41,561 nucleotides of DNA, from the NCBI GenBank assembly GCA_021794425.1, contig JAJYQV010000027.1, positions 1-41,561 on the forward strand, in the 5' to 3' direction. Positions 1 to 6,891 of this stretch are shown piece by piece. Below the pieces are notes generated by a model that saw nothing but the letters and a program-made list of their open reading frames with translations, searched no databases and had not been told where the DNA came from. The stretch is from a bacterium (GTDB taxonomy: Bacteria > Patescibacteriota > Minisyncoccia > Phycocordibacterales > Phycocordibacteraceae). The translations under genes were made by a program, and so were the position numbers. Position 1 is the first letter of the stretch, and every line of letters starts with the position of its first letter.

Positions 1-256
1 TCCGTGCATCACCGCATTCCGGGCAGATTCTCCCGTTTTTTAAGGCGCATGTTAAATATTTGCTGTTTTAGCTTGTATGTACGCCACGGTATCACGAAAT
101 CAGCCTCCCAAAAGTTTCTTTAACCGAGCATAAACAAAAGAAGCGGCAGCGCCAACGGCGCCAACGCGGAGAGTTCCTTCGTCTCAAGGAATCGCCTCCG
201 CCCCGGCTATGGCGCTGACCAGAAGCAGACTAGGCACCCTCCTAGTCTCTTTTAAT
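1..256. other. Window edge, no gene assigned
   Basis: No convincing gene is visible. Frame +1 is open from base 1 to a TAA at 121-123 (40 codons) and could be the tail of a gene entering from the left, but its translation resembles nothing I recognise. The ORF-track entry at 184-501 minus is a dnaE shadow frame. A terminator-like hairpin lies at 227-248. Confidence 0.5.
227..256 (+). terminator. Terminator-like hairpin next to the dnaE 3' end
   Basis: AGACTAGG pairs with CCTAGTCT across a 6-nt loop (227-248), followed on the plus strand by CTTTTAATTT. The T-rich side favours termination of a plus-strand transcript entering from the left. It also lies just after the dnaE stop and could act on both strands. 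Confidence 0.55.
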
Positions 257-3200
257 TTATAGAGGCTTGAGCTCGTCGAGGGCGAGGGTGGTTTCGCCGT
301 TTCGTATGGAGATCTTGCCTTTGGCGAGGATGCACGTGCCGGGAGTAATCGCGGTGGCGTGCTCCTTGAAGAGCTTGGTGAAGACGACTGTCTCGATCGA
401 GTCGCTCGTATCCTCGACGGTGACGAACGCCATCTTCTCGCCGCTTTTCGTGAGGATGGGGCGGACGACGGAGATGAGGAGCGGGAGGATGAATGGCGCA
501 CCGTTCCTCGGCTCTTCTTTTATCTGCGCGATAGTCGTGCCGGCGCGCGCGGTCTTATCCTTATGAGCGTCAAGCGGGTGGCCGCTCACATAGATGCCGA
601 GGAGCTCTTTCTCCCACGCGAGCTTCTCGGTGAGCGAAACAGGCTCGCTCGGCGCGAGCGAGAGTACCGGCGCGCTCATCATCGATCCGAAGAGGGAATC
701 CTGCGGTGCCACTGCGGTCGCTTCGCGGTGGTAGGCGAGCAGGGTCTCGATATTGTCGAGCAGGGTGCCGCGCCCGCCCGCGTCGAGGGCGAGCGAGTCG
801 AGGGCGCCGCATTTGATGAGGGACTCGAGCGACTTCCTATTGAGGTTCTTCGAGCCGACGCGCGAGAGGAAGTCGGCGAGTGAGGCGTAGGGGCCGCGGG
901 CGAGCCGCTCGTCGAGGATCGCCTTGGCGATGCCTTCGCCGAAATTCTTTATTGAACTCAAGCCGAATCTTATTGCATTAGGGTATTGCGGCTCGCTCGG
1001 AACATCACTCGCCGGGTACGGAATATTCGCCTGCTGGCGAATTTCCTCCTGCACCACATGGGCACTTCTTGTTTCGTAGCTCGCTTCGCTCGCAACGAAA
1101 CAATGTCGCTCGTCGCCTTCGCTCCTGCGCAGAGCCCCGTCTCGTGATGATTCCTCGCTCGCCGCCTTCGTGCGCACCACCGTAAACACGCTGCCGCTCT
1201 CGTTTACGTCCGGTGGGAGGACGGGAATCTTCATGCGCTTCGCTTCGGCGACGAATTTCGCGATTTCTTCGGTGTCGCCACTATCAGCGGTGAGGAGCGC
1301 CGCGAGGTACTCGACGGGGTGGTTCGCTTTGAGGTAGGCGGTCTGGTAGGCGACGCGGCCGTAGGAGGCGGAGTGCGCCTTATTGAAGCCGTAGGCGGCG
1401 AATGGCTCGATCCATTCCCATACCTGCTGGGCTTTCTTGAGCGGCCAGCCGGAGTGCTCGACGCAGCCTTCGATGAACTTGTCTTTCTGTTTCTGCATCT
1501 CTTCGGGAATCTTCTTGCCGACCGCCTTGCGGAATTTGTCGACCTCGCCCCACGAGTAGCCGGCGAACTCATGCGCCATGATGAGGAGGTCGTCCTGGTA
1601 GACGAGGATGCCGTAGGTCTGCTTCAGGATAGGCTCCATGGCCGGATCGAGGTAGGTGATGAGGCGCGGGTTCTGCTTGCGTTCAATGTACTCGGGGATG
1701 AACTGCATAGGCCCGGGGCGGTAGAGCGCGACCATGGCGTTGATATCGTGGATGGTGGTGGGTTTGAGGTCCTTCAGCCAGCGGGTCATGCCGGAACCGT
1801 TGAGTTGGAAGACACCCTCGGTGTCGCCTCTGGCGAGCATGCGATAAGTCTTTTCATCGTCCATCGGGACCGTCTCGATGTCGATACTCTCGCCGCGCGT
1901 CTCTTTCACGCGCGCGATGGTATCGGCGAGGATAGCGAGGTTCTTGATGCCGAGGAAGTCGAACTTGGTGAGACCGACGCCGTCTTCGCCCACCGAATAC
2001 ATATCGTACTGGGTGATGACTTTGCCGGTGCCTTTGGGGTCGGGCATGAGCGGGGTCCACTCGACGAGCGGGGTGGGAGAGACGACGACGCCCGCCGCAT
2101 GCACGCCCACGTGTCGCACGCAGCCTTCGATGCGCCGCGCGAGGTCTATGGTCTCGTGCGCGTCCTCATCCTCGTCATAGAGTGCCTTCAGGTCGGGTTC
2201 GAGCTCGAGCGCCTTCTCTATGGTCATCGGGAATCCTTGCGAACCCATGGGGATGAGCTTTGCGATGCGGTCGCCGGTCGAGTAAGCGTGGCCGAGCGCG
2301 CGCGCCACGTCGCGCACCGCGGCGCGCGCCATCATGGTGCCGAAGGTGCCGATCTGCGCGACGTGGTCGTCGCCGTACTTCTTTCGGGCGTACTCGATGA
2401 CCTCGTCGCGGCGGTTATCGGCGAAGTCCATGTCGATATCAGGGGCCGACGGGCGTTCGGGGTTCAGGAAGCGCTCGAAGGGGATTTTGTATTCGAGCGG
2501 GTCGATCTTGGTGATCTGCAGCAGATAGGTGGTCATCGAGCCCGCGACCGAGCCGCGGATATTGGTGTAGATGCCGTGTTCGGCAGCGAACCGCACGAGG
2601 TCTTCGACGACGAGGAAGTAGGCGGCGTAGCCCTTGAACGCGATGATGCCGAGCTCGTAGTCGAGGCGCTCGAGCACATCGGGGCGGCCCTCAAGGCCGC
2701 GCGCCGCGAGGCCTTTGAGGCAGAGCTTCCGCAACTGCTCGTCGGCGGTGACGCCCTCGGGGAGCGCGAACTCGGGAAAGACGAACTTCCCGATGGTGAG
2801 TTCCACGTCGCAACGGTCCGCGATCTTCCGCGTATTGTCGACGGCTTCGGGGATGTCCTTGAAAAGTTTGAGGACATCCTTTTCGCTCAGGAACGAAAAG
2901 TCCTCCTGCTCATTGCGCCGGTCGCGGCCGCCCAGGCCGATGCGGCGGAGGATCTCGGTGGCTTCGCGGTCTTCAGGGTTGAGATAGTACACGTCGTGCT
3001 GCGCGACGAGCGGCACGCCGCTCTCTTTTGAGAGCCCGATGATGCGCTGCATGAGCTCCTCGTGGCCCTCGACGCTCGGGTGGTGCGTGATCTCGAGGAA
3101 GAGGTTCCCATCGCCGAATATCGACTTGAATTCCTCAAGCGCCGCGCGCGCGCCTTCCTTGTTGCCCGCGCGCAAGAGGAGCGAAGTGTCGCTCGAGAAA

Positions 3201-3616
3201 GAAGGGAGGAGTGCGATGAGTCCTTTCGCGTGCGCGCGCAACAGCTCCTTGTCGATGCGCGGACGCTCGAAAAATCCTTCCGTCCACGAGCTTGTCACGA
3301 GCGCGAGGAGGTTCTCGTAACCCTCCTTATTTTCGGCAAGCAGCACGACGCGCGAGCGCTTCGCGTCGAGCGTCGCATCCTTGTCGAACCGCGTGCGTGG
3401 GGCGAGGTACGCGTCGACGCCGAGAATGGGTTTGATGCCGGCTTTCGTCGCCGCTTTGTAGAATTCAATAGCGCCGTGCATGTTACCCGTGTCGGTGAGC
3501 GCGAGCGCGTCCATGCCCTCGGCTTTCGCCTTCTTGACGAGCTCGGGGATCTTGGGGAGCGCCTGCAGGAAGGAGTAGTGACTATGAGCGTGGAGGTGAA
3601 TAAAACGCGAAGCCAT
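257..3616 (-). CDS. dnaE: DNA polymerase III subunit alpha
   Basis: This is the replicative polymerase (C family), 1119 aa, near the usual DnaE length. An N-terminal PHP domain begins with HLHAHSHYSF (about residues 7-16). The catalytic aspartates lie in PDIDMDF at about residue 390. A finger-region motif GFNKAHSASYG follows, then helix-hairpin-helix and OB-fold segments near the C-terminus. Between FTVV (about residue 810) and AIRFGLSSIK (about residue 880), a point where the family usually has only a few residues, there is a stretch of about 65 low-complexity residues. Part of it is encoded by a palindromic repeat also found upstream of trmD (1016-1136). The frame stays open, so the insertion is tolerated or spliced at protein level. 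The start is the ATG at 3616, a few bases from a -10-like TATACT, which suggests a leaderless mRNA. The gene diverges from rnhB. Confidence 0.97.
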   Translation of the reverse strand: MASRFIHLHAHSHYSFLQALPKIPELVKKAKAEGMDALALTDTGNMHGAIEFYKAATKAGIKPILGVDAYLAPRTRFDKDATLDAKRSRVVLLAENKEGYENLLALVTSSWTEGFFERPRIDKELLRAHAKGLIALLPSFSSDTSLLLRAGNKEGARAALEEFKSIFGDGNLFLEITHHPSVEGHEELMQRIIGLSKESGVPLVAQHDVYYLNPEDREATEILRRIGLGGRDRRNEQEDFSFLSEKDVLKLFKDIPEAVDNTRKIADRCDVELTIGKFVFPEFALPEGVTADEQLRKLCLKGLAARGLEGRPDVLERLDYELGIIAFKGYAAYFLVVEDLVRFAAEHGIYTNIRGSVAGSMTTYLLQITKIDPLEYKIPFERFLNPERPSAPDIDMDFADNRRDEVIEYARKKYGDDHVAQIGTFGTMMARAAVRDVARALGHAYSTGDRIAKLIPMGSQGFPMTIEKALELEPDLKALYDEDEDAHETIDLARRIEGCVRHVGVHAAGVVVSPTPLVEWTPLMPDPKGTGKVITQYDMYSVGEDGVGLTKFDFLGIKNLAILADTIARVKETRGESIDIETVPMDDEKTYRMLARGDTEGVFQLNGSGMTRWLKDLKPTTIHDINAMVALYRPGPMQFIPEYIERKQNPRLITYLDPAMEPILKQTYGILVYQDDLLIMAHEFAGYSWGEVDKFRKAVGKKIPEEMQKQKDKFIEGCVEHSGWPLKKAQQVWEWIEPFAAYGFNKAHSASYGRVAYQTAYLKANHPVEYLAALLTADSGDTEEIAKFVAEAKRMKIPVLPPDVNESGSVFTVVRTKAASEESSRDGALRRSEGDERHCFVASEASYETRSAHVVQEEIRQQANIPYPASDVPSEPQYPNAIRFGLSSIKNFGEGIAKAILDERLARGPYASLADFLSRVGSKNLNRKSLESLIKCGALDSLALDAGGRGTLLDNIETLLAYHREATAVAPQDSLFGSMMSAPVLSLAPSEPVSLTEKLAWEKELLGIYVSGHPLDAHKDKTARAGTTIAQIKEEPRNGAPFILPLLISVVRPILTKSGEKMAFVTVEDTSDSIETVVFTKLFKEHATAITPGTCILAKGKISIRNGETTLALDELKPL
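1016..1136. repeat. Palindromic repeat element inserted in frame in dnaE (copy 1)
   Basis: This 121-bp segment matches 13498-13616 closely. Hairpin one is ATTCGCC-TGCT-GGCGAAT (1025-1042). Hairpin two has a 9-bp stem TTGTTTCGT/ACGAAACAA (1069-1077 with 1095-1103). Read on the minus strand it encodes roughly DnaE residues 827-867, including a stretch around VVQEEIRQQANIPY. It lies in a region where other DnaE proteins lack sequence, so it looks like a selfish insert comparable in behaviour, not shown in sequence, to Rickettsia palindromic elements. Confidence 0.85.
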
Positions 3617-3623
3617 GCGTCTC

Positions 3624-3633
3624 AGTATATACT
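3624..3633. promoter_or_regulatory. Shared palindromic -10 element for dnaE and rnhB
   Basis: AGTATATACT is self-complementary and gives a TATACT -10 hexamer on both strands. It ends 6 nt before the rnhB ATG and about 7 nt before the dnaE ATG. With transcription starting about 7 nt past the hexamer, both mRNAs would be leaderless, and neither gene has a Shine-Dalgarno sequence. I see no clear -35 on either side. Confidence 0.55.
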
Positions 3634-3639
3634 CTTCAT

Positions 3640-4356
3640 ATGCGATGGGTAATTGGCGTGGATGAAGCGGGACGGGGGCCGCTCGCAGGGCCGGTGGCGG
3701 TGGGGCTCGTGGCGGTGGCGGAAGGGTTCGACGTTGCGGTCGAGTTCCCAGGCGTCGCCGACTCGAAGAAGCTGTCGGAAAAGAAGCGGGAGGCGATTTT
3801 CCAACGGCTCGTTGCGATGGCGGGCGGGGCAGAGGGCTACCTCGGTACCACAGGCTCGCTTCGCTCGCTTGGCTACGGGGCAGGCGTGCGCTTCACCGTC
3901 GAGTTCGAGAGCGCCGAAGCGATTGACCGCGACGGCATCGCGGTGGTGATACGCCGCGCGCTTGCGCGCGGCGTGGAGAAGCTCGCAAAAGATGAAAGCG
4001 GGGACGAACGTCGAAGTCAGACTTCAAGGGCATTTCAGAAGTCTGACTTCCCGGATTCAGACGTTCGTTCTCGCTTTCATCTACTGCTCGACGGCGCGCT
4101 GCGCGCGCCGCCTGAGTACGCGCAGGAGACGATCATCGGCGGCGACGCCTCTGTGCCGCTCATCTCGCTCGCGTCGGTCGCAGCAAAAGTGGTGCGCGAC
4201 CGCTTGATGTGCGCACTGGCGCGACAGCATCCGGCATATGGGTTTGAGCGTCACAAGGGCTACGGTACGCGCGCGCACTACGACGCGCTCAAGCGGCACG
4301 GCCCTTGCACGCTTCACCGCCGCTCTTTCCTGCACCTTGATTTTATGGGTAAATAG
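3640..4356 (+). CDS. rnhB: Ribonuclease HII
   Basis: RNase HII cleaves the RNA strand of RNA-DNA hybrids and starts removal of ribonucleotides misincorporated into DNA. The N-terminus VIGVDEAGRGPLAGPV carries the first two acidic catalytic residues (D8, E9). LLLDGAL and the SVAAKVVRD segment supply the later ones. At 238 aa it is longer than the usual ~200. The excess is explained by about 30 residues (118-148) encoded by a 91-bp inverted-repeat segment just before the LLLDG strand, and perhaps by a smaller Ser/Leu/Arg-rich insertion near residues 70-80. The start is the first ATG, 6 nt after a -10-like TATACT. The gene is transcribed away from dnaE. Confidence 0.95.
   Translation: MRWVIGVDEAGRGPLAGPVAVGLVAVAEGFDVAVEFPGVADSKKLSEKKREAIFQRLVAMAGGAEGYLGTTGSLRSLGYGAGVRFTVEFESAEAIDRDGIAVVIRRALARGVEKLAKDESGDERRSQTSRAFQKSDFPDSDVRSRFHLLLDGALRAPPEYAQETIIGGDASVPLISLASVAAKVVRDRLMCALARQHPAYGFERHKGYGTRAHYDALKRHGPCTLHRRSFLHLDFMGK
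3951..3974. repeat. Perfect palindrome inside rnhB
   Basis: ACGCCGCGCGC and GCGCGCGGCGT pair perfectly (11 bp) across a 2-nt loop. It lies 16 bp before the larger rnhB inverted repeat. The sequence encodes an Arg/Ala-rich stretch, so biased codon choice could produce it by chance. Confidence 0.5.
3991..4081. repeat. 91-bp inverted-repeat insertion inside rnhB
   Basis: The outer 22-bp arms (3991-4012 and 4060-4081) match with two mismatches: GATGAAAGCGGGGACGAACG against the complement of the right end. Inside them lie GAAGTCAGACTTC (4013-4025) and its exact reverse complement GAAGTCTGACTTC (4038-4050), each itself palindromic around one base. It encodes residues ~118-148 in frame, in a position where RNase HII proteins normally have only a short loop. 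Confidence 0.85.
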
Positions 4357-4365
4357 GGCTATGAT
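4337..4365 (+). promoter_or_regulatory. Sigma70-type promoter
   Basis: TTGATT (4337-4342), a 17-bp spacer and TATGAT (4360-4365) lie at the 3' end of rnhB. They drive the small ORF at 4433, leaving a leader of about 60 nt with a good Shine-Dalgarno site. Confidence 0.65.
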
Positions 4366-4432
4366 TTTCAGCTGTGTCCAGCGATGATGCTCGGCACAGT
4401 GATCTTTTAAGAAAATTAAGGAGGGATAGAAA

Positions 4433-4705
4433 ATGACAGAGTCGGTGAGAGTGGTAACAAAAGGAAACGACCAGGAGTACCCGCTCACCCGAATGCGCGA
4501 TCCAAAAATTGCGCACGAAGTTCTCAACCGGAGCGGTTTCAACGAGGTGTATCTCTGCGTCATTTGCGTAAAACATGGCGATGAGTCATGCGTGCATCTC
4601 GGGAACGAACCGGCCGGTCCCTGCAGGTCCTTTGTCCTTGACGAAAGGGACATGTCTGCCATGTGCAATAAAGTGATGGAAATGTTGCTGGGGAATCAGA
4701 CCTGA
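4433..4705 (+). CDS. Hypothetical protein, 90 aa
   Basis: I do not recognise this family. The 90-residue protein begins after a strong AAGGAGG site spaced 8 nt from the ATG. It has its own promoter upstream and a rho-independent terminator downstream, so it is a genuine monocistronic gene. It has no membrane segment. It contains four cysteines (VYLCVICVKHG, ESCVHLG, PCRSF, AMCNK make five with the pair in the first), an arrangement that might bind metal, though no known motif is evident. It lies between rnhB and rpmF with no functional hint from the neighbours. Confidence 0.8.
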   Translation: MTESVRVVTKGNDQEYPLTRMRDPKIAHEVLNRSGFNEVYLCVICVKHGDESCVHLGNEPAGPCRSFVLDERDMSAMCNKVMEMLLGNQT

Positions 4706-4724
4706 GATTCTCCGCAACGCTGAG

Positions 4725-4760
4725 AGTGCCGCCTCAAAAGGGCGGCGCTTTTTGATTTTT
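4725..4760 (+). terminator. Rho-independent terminator
   Basis: AGTGCCGCC pairs with GGCGGCGCT (one G-U) across a short A-rich loop, followed by TTTTTGATTTTTT. It terminates the 90-aa ORF. Confidence 0.85.
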
Positions 4761-4788
4761 TAAGGGGCTTATGGTAGGGTTACGGGAT

Positions 4789-5145
4789 ATGTCAGTACGC
4801 ATGCGCCACACCCGAGGACACACCGGCAATCGCCGGTCGCATCACGCGCTTGAAGCGACAAAAGTCGTCGTGGACAAGGAGAGCGGCAACCTCCGTCTCC
4901 CGCACCGCCTTGATGAGGCGACGGGCATGTATCGCGGCCGGCAGATCGCTCCCGCCAAGGTCGCGCGCGTAGCGAAGCCAAAACTGAAAGGTCCGTCGAC
5001 TGAAGTTGCGGTTGCCGAGCACGTGCACGAGCACGCTCACACGGAACACGCCAACGCCGAGGTGACGAGCTCGAAGGGCGTTTCGGGAAAGGTCGCGACG
5101 GGCGGCCGTCCGAAAGCGAGGAGCGGTTTTGGCGGGGGCGCCTAA
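4789..5145 (+). CDS. rpmF: 50S ribosomal protein L32 with C-terminal extension
   Basis: Residues 5-55 match L32: RHTRGHTGNRRSHHALE is the conserved N-terminal basic region and MYRGRQI the end of the family core. The four zinc-ligand cysteines of C+ L32 forms are absent, so this is a C- version. After the core there is a ~60-residue tail rich in Ala, Glu, Val and His (HVHEHAHTEHANAE) ending in a basic Gly-rich stretch. The ORF track starts at 4771, but the ATG at 4789 puts the N-terminus at the family position. A strong terminator hairpin follows. Extended ribosomal proteins are also seen here in S16. Confidence 0.9.
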   Translation: MSVRMRHTRGHTGNRRSHHALEATKVVVDKESGNLRLPHRLDEATGMYRGRQIAPAKVARVAKPKLKGPSTEVAVAEHVHEHAHTEHANAEVTSSKGVSGKVATGGRPKARSGFGGGA

Positions 5146-5170
5146 ACCGTTTTCAATATTTTCAACACGA

Positions 5171-5202
5171 ACAAAACAGCCGCGCTTGCGCGGCTGTTTT
5201 GT
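5171..5202 (+). terminator. Rho-independent terminator
   Basis: ACAAAACAGCCGCG pairs with CGCGGCTGTTTTGT across CTTG. The A-rich and T-rich flanks make it potentially bidirectional. It separates rpmF from nusB. Confidence 0.85.
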
Positions 5203-5234
5203 CTGCTATACTGCAGGGGTAACCAGATCTTTTC

Positions 5235-6134
5235 ATGGCCAATCGACACCTAGCACGCTCTATCGTTTTACAAACCCTCTTTGAATGGGACACTACCCAC
5301 GCGCCTGCGAAAGAAGTACCGGCAATTCTCGCGCGCAACGCCGCCGAGTTCGGGGGCGACGATGTCGATCATCCGTTCATGAATCAGCTCATCGACGGCG
5401 TGCTCGCCAAGAAAGAGGACGTCGACCTCGTCATCAGCAAGGCCGCGCCGGAGTGGCCGCTTGAGCGCATTGCCCCGGTCGACAGGAACATCCTGCGGCT
5501 CGGGCTCTATGAGCTTCTCTTTGCCGACCGCTCCCAAGTGCCAGCGAAGGTGGCTATCAATGAAGCCATTGAGCTCGCAAAGACCTTCGGCGGCGACTCC
5601 TCCGGCCGGTTCGTGAACGGCGTCCTCGGCGCCGTCTACAAGGAGCTCGGCGAGCCGGGCAAAGATGACCAGGGCGCAAAGAAAGCGAAGCGCGAAGAGC
5701 TGCCGCTCGAAAAGATGGGCGGTGCTATCGTGTATGCCAAGCATGACGGCCAATACTACCTCGCGCTCGTGCATGACGTCTTCGGCCACTGGACGCTCTC
5801 GAAGGGGCACATCGAAGAAGACGCATCGCCCGAGGCGGGCGTTGCGCGCATCGTCAAAGAGGAGCTCGGCCTTGAGGTGAAAGTCGAGAATCAGATCGGC
5901 GAGAATGAATACGTCGCGAGCCATCCCGAGAAGGGGAAGGTCAGGAAGCACGTGTGGTTTTTCCTCGCCTCAAGCGACTTCGAGCCCTTGGTGCTGAAGA
6001 AGAGCGGAGGGCTCGACGACGCAAAATGGTTCCGCCTGCAGGACATCATTGACCTTAATTTCTATGATGATATGCTCCCCATCGTTACGGTAGCCGTTCA
6101 GAAGCTCCTCGACCACGCGAGCATTCATGCCTGA
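5235..6134 (+). CDS. nusB: NusB antitermination factor fused to a Nudix hydrolase domain
   Basis: Residues 1-140 are NusB, an RNA-binding subunit of the rRNA antitermination complex. Visible parts are ARSIVLQTLFEWD, the PVDRNILRLGLYELLF helix and KVAINEAIELAKTFGG...RFVNGVLGAV. A charged linker (about 140-155) leads to a Nudix fold (about 155-299), of the kind that cleaves nucleoside diphosphates linked to X. Its Nudix box runs from GHIEED to EELGL: the glycine, arginine and the EE pair are kept, but two usual glutamates read Ala and Ile, so activity may be altered. The ATG has no strong ribosome site. The end overlaps rnc by 8 nt, indicating translational coupling. Total length (299 aa) is about twice a normal NusB. 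Confidence 0.9.
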   Translation: MANRHLARSIVLQTLFEWDTTHAPAKEVPAILARNAAEFGGDDVDHPFMNQLIDGVLAKKEDVDLVISKAAPEWPLERIAPVDRNILRLGLYELLFADRSQVPAKVAINEAIELAKTFGGDSSGRFVNGVLGAVYKELGEPGKDDQGAKKAKREELPLEKMGGAIVYAKHDGQYYLALVHDVFGHWTLSKGHIEEDASPEAGVARIVKEELGLEVKVENQIGENEYVASHPEKGKVRKHVWFFLASSDFEPLVLKKSGGLDDAKWFRLQDIIDLNFYDDMLPIVTVAVQKLLDHASIHA

Positions 6135-6816
6135 TTTTTCACCACTACAACAACGCCTCGGCACTTCTTTTGCGAACCTCGACCTGCTCGTCGAGGCTTT
6201 GACGCATCGCTCCTACCTGAACGAGCACCGCGAGTACGCGGGCTCTCATAACGAGCGCCTCGAATTCCTCGGCGACGCGGTGCTTGAGCTCGCTACCACC
6301 GATTTCCTTTTCAAGAAGTTTCCCGCAAAACCGGAGGGCGACCTCACGAGCTACCGCGCTGCTCTGGTGAACACCGTATCGCTCGCCGAGAGCGCGCAGG
6401 CGCTTGGCGTGGGCGAATTCCTCCTGCTCTCAAAAGGCGAAGCCAAAGACACCGGCCGAGCGCGTGACGTGATCCTCGCTGACGCGTTTGAGGCGGTCAT
6501 CGGCGCACTCTACCTCGACGCGGGCTATGCGGCGGCCGAGGCGTTCATACTGAAGAACCTCTGTTCAAAGATCGACACGGTCATCGCGAAGCGTTCGTAT
6601 CAGGACGCGAAGAGTCGCTTCCAGGAAGCCGCGCAAGAGAAGCGCGGCATCACCCCTGCGTATGAGACGCTCTCTGAGGTCGGCCCCGACCACGACAAGG
6701 TCTTCACCGTCGGCGTATACCTGGGCGAAAAGGAAATCGCCAAAGGAGAAGGGAAGAGCAAGCAGGAAGCCGAGCAATCCGCCGCCCAGGCGGGGCTTGA
6801 CAAGATGGGGTGGTAG
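6127..6816 (+). CDS. rnc: Ribonuclease III
   Basis: This is the double-strand RNA endonuclease for rRNA and mRNA processing. The catalytic domain holds the signature NERLEFLGDAVLEL (about residues 42-55) and the second acidic site ADAFEAVIGALYLD (about 118-131). A double-stranded-RNA-binding domain follows at about 155-228, ending with GEGKSKQEAEQSAAQAGLDKM. The length of 229 aa is normal. The gene overlaps the end of nusB by 8 nt and precedes smc, matching the common bacterial order rnc-smc. Confidence 0.97.
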   Translation: MPDFSPLQQRLGTSFANLDLLVEALTHRSYLNEHREYAGSHNERLEFLGDAVLELATTDFLFKKFPAKPEGDLTSYRAALVNTVSLAESAQALGVGEFLLLSKGEAKDTGRARDVILADAFEAVIGALYLDAGYAAAEAFILKNLCSKIDTVIAKRSYQDAKSRFQEAAQEKRGITPAYETLSEVGPDHDKVFTVGVYLGEKEIAKGEGKSKQEAEQSAAQAGLDKMGW

Positions 6817-6877
6817 TGGCCCCTCCTTCTTAAGGGTTGCGGAAAGGGTGTTTCAGGGCGTTCACTATATTATGCGC

Positions 6878-6883
6878 TATAAT
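6878..6883 (+). promoter_or_regulatory. Consensus -10 just upstream of smc
   Basis: A perfect TATAAT hexamer ends 8 nt before the smc ATG. A start site about 7 nt downstream would make the mRNA essentially leaderless. No good -35 is seen at 17-bp spacing. Confidence 0.5.
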
Positions 6884-6891
6884 GCAGAGCA

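Noticed and set aside
1-123. 40-codon open frame at the left edge
   Set aside because: Too short and without a recognisable sequence; may be chance.
1319-3031. Long plus-strand ORF (570 aa) opposite dnaE
   Set aside because: Shadow frame on the opposite strand of a well-supported gene; GC-rich DNA has few stops.
3854-3868. GCTCGCTTCGCTCGC shared by rnhB and the loop of the dnaE element
   Set aside because: Short and simple Ser/Arg codon repetition; could be chance in GC-rich DNA, so not claimed as a separate repeat.
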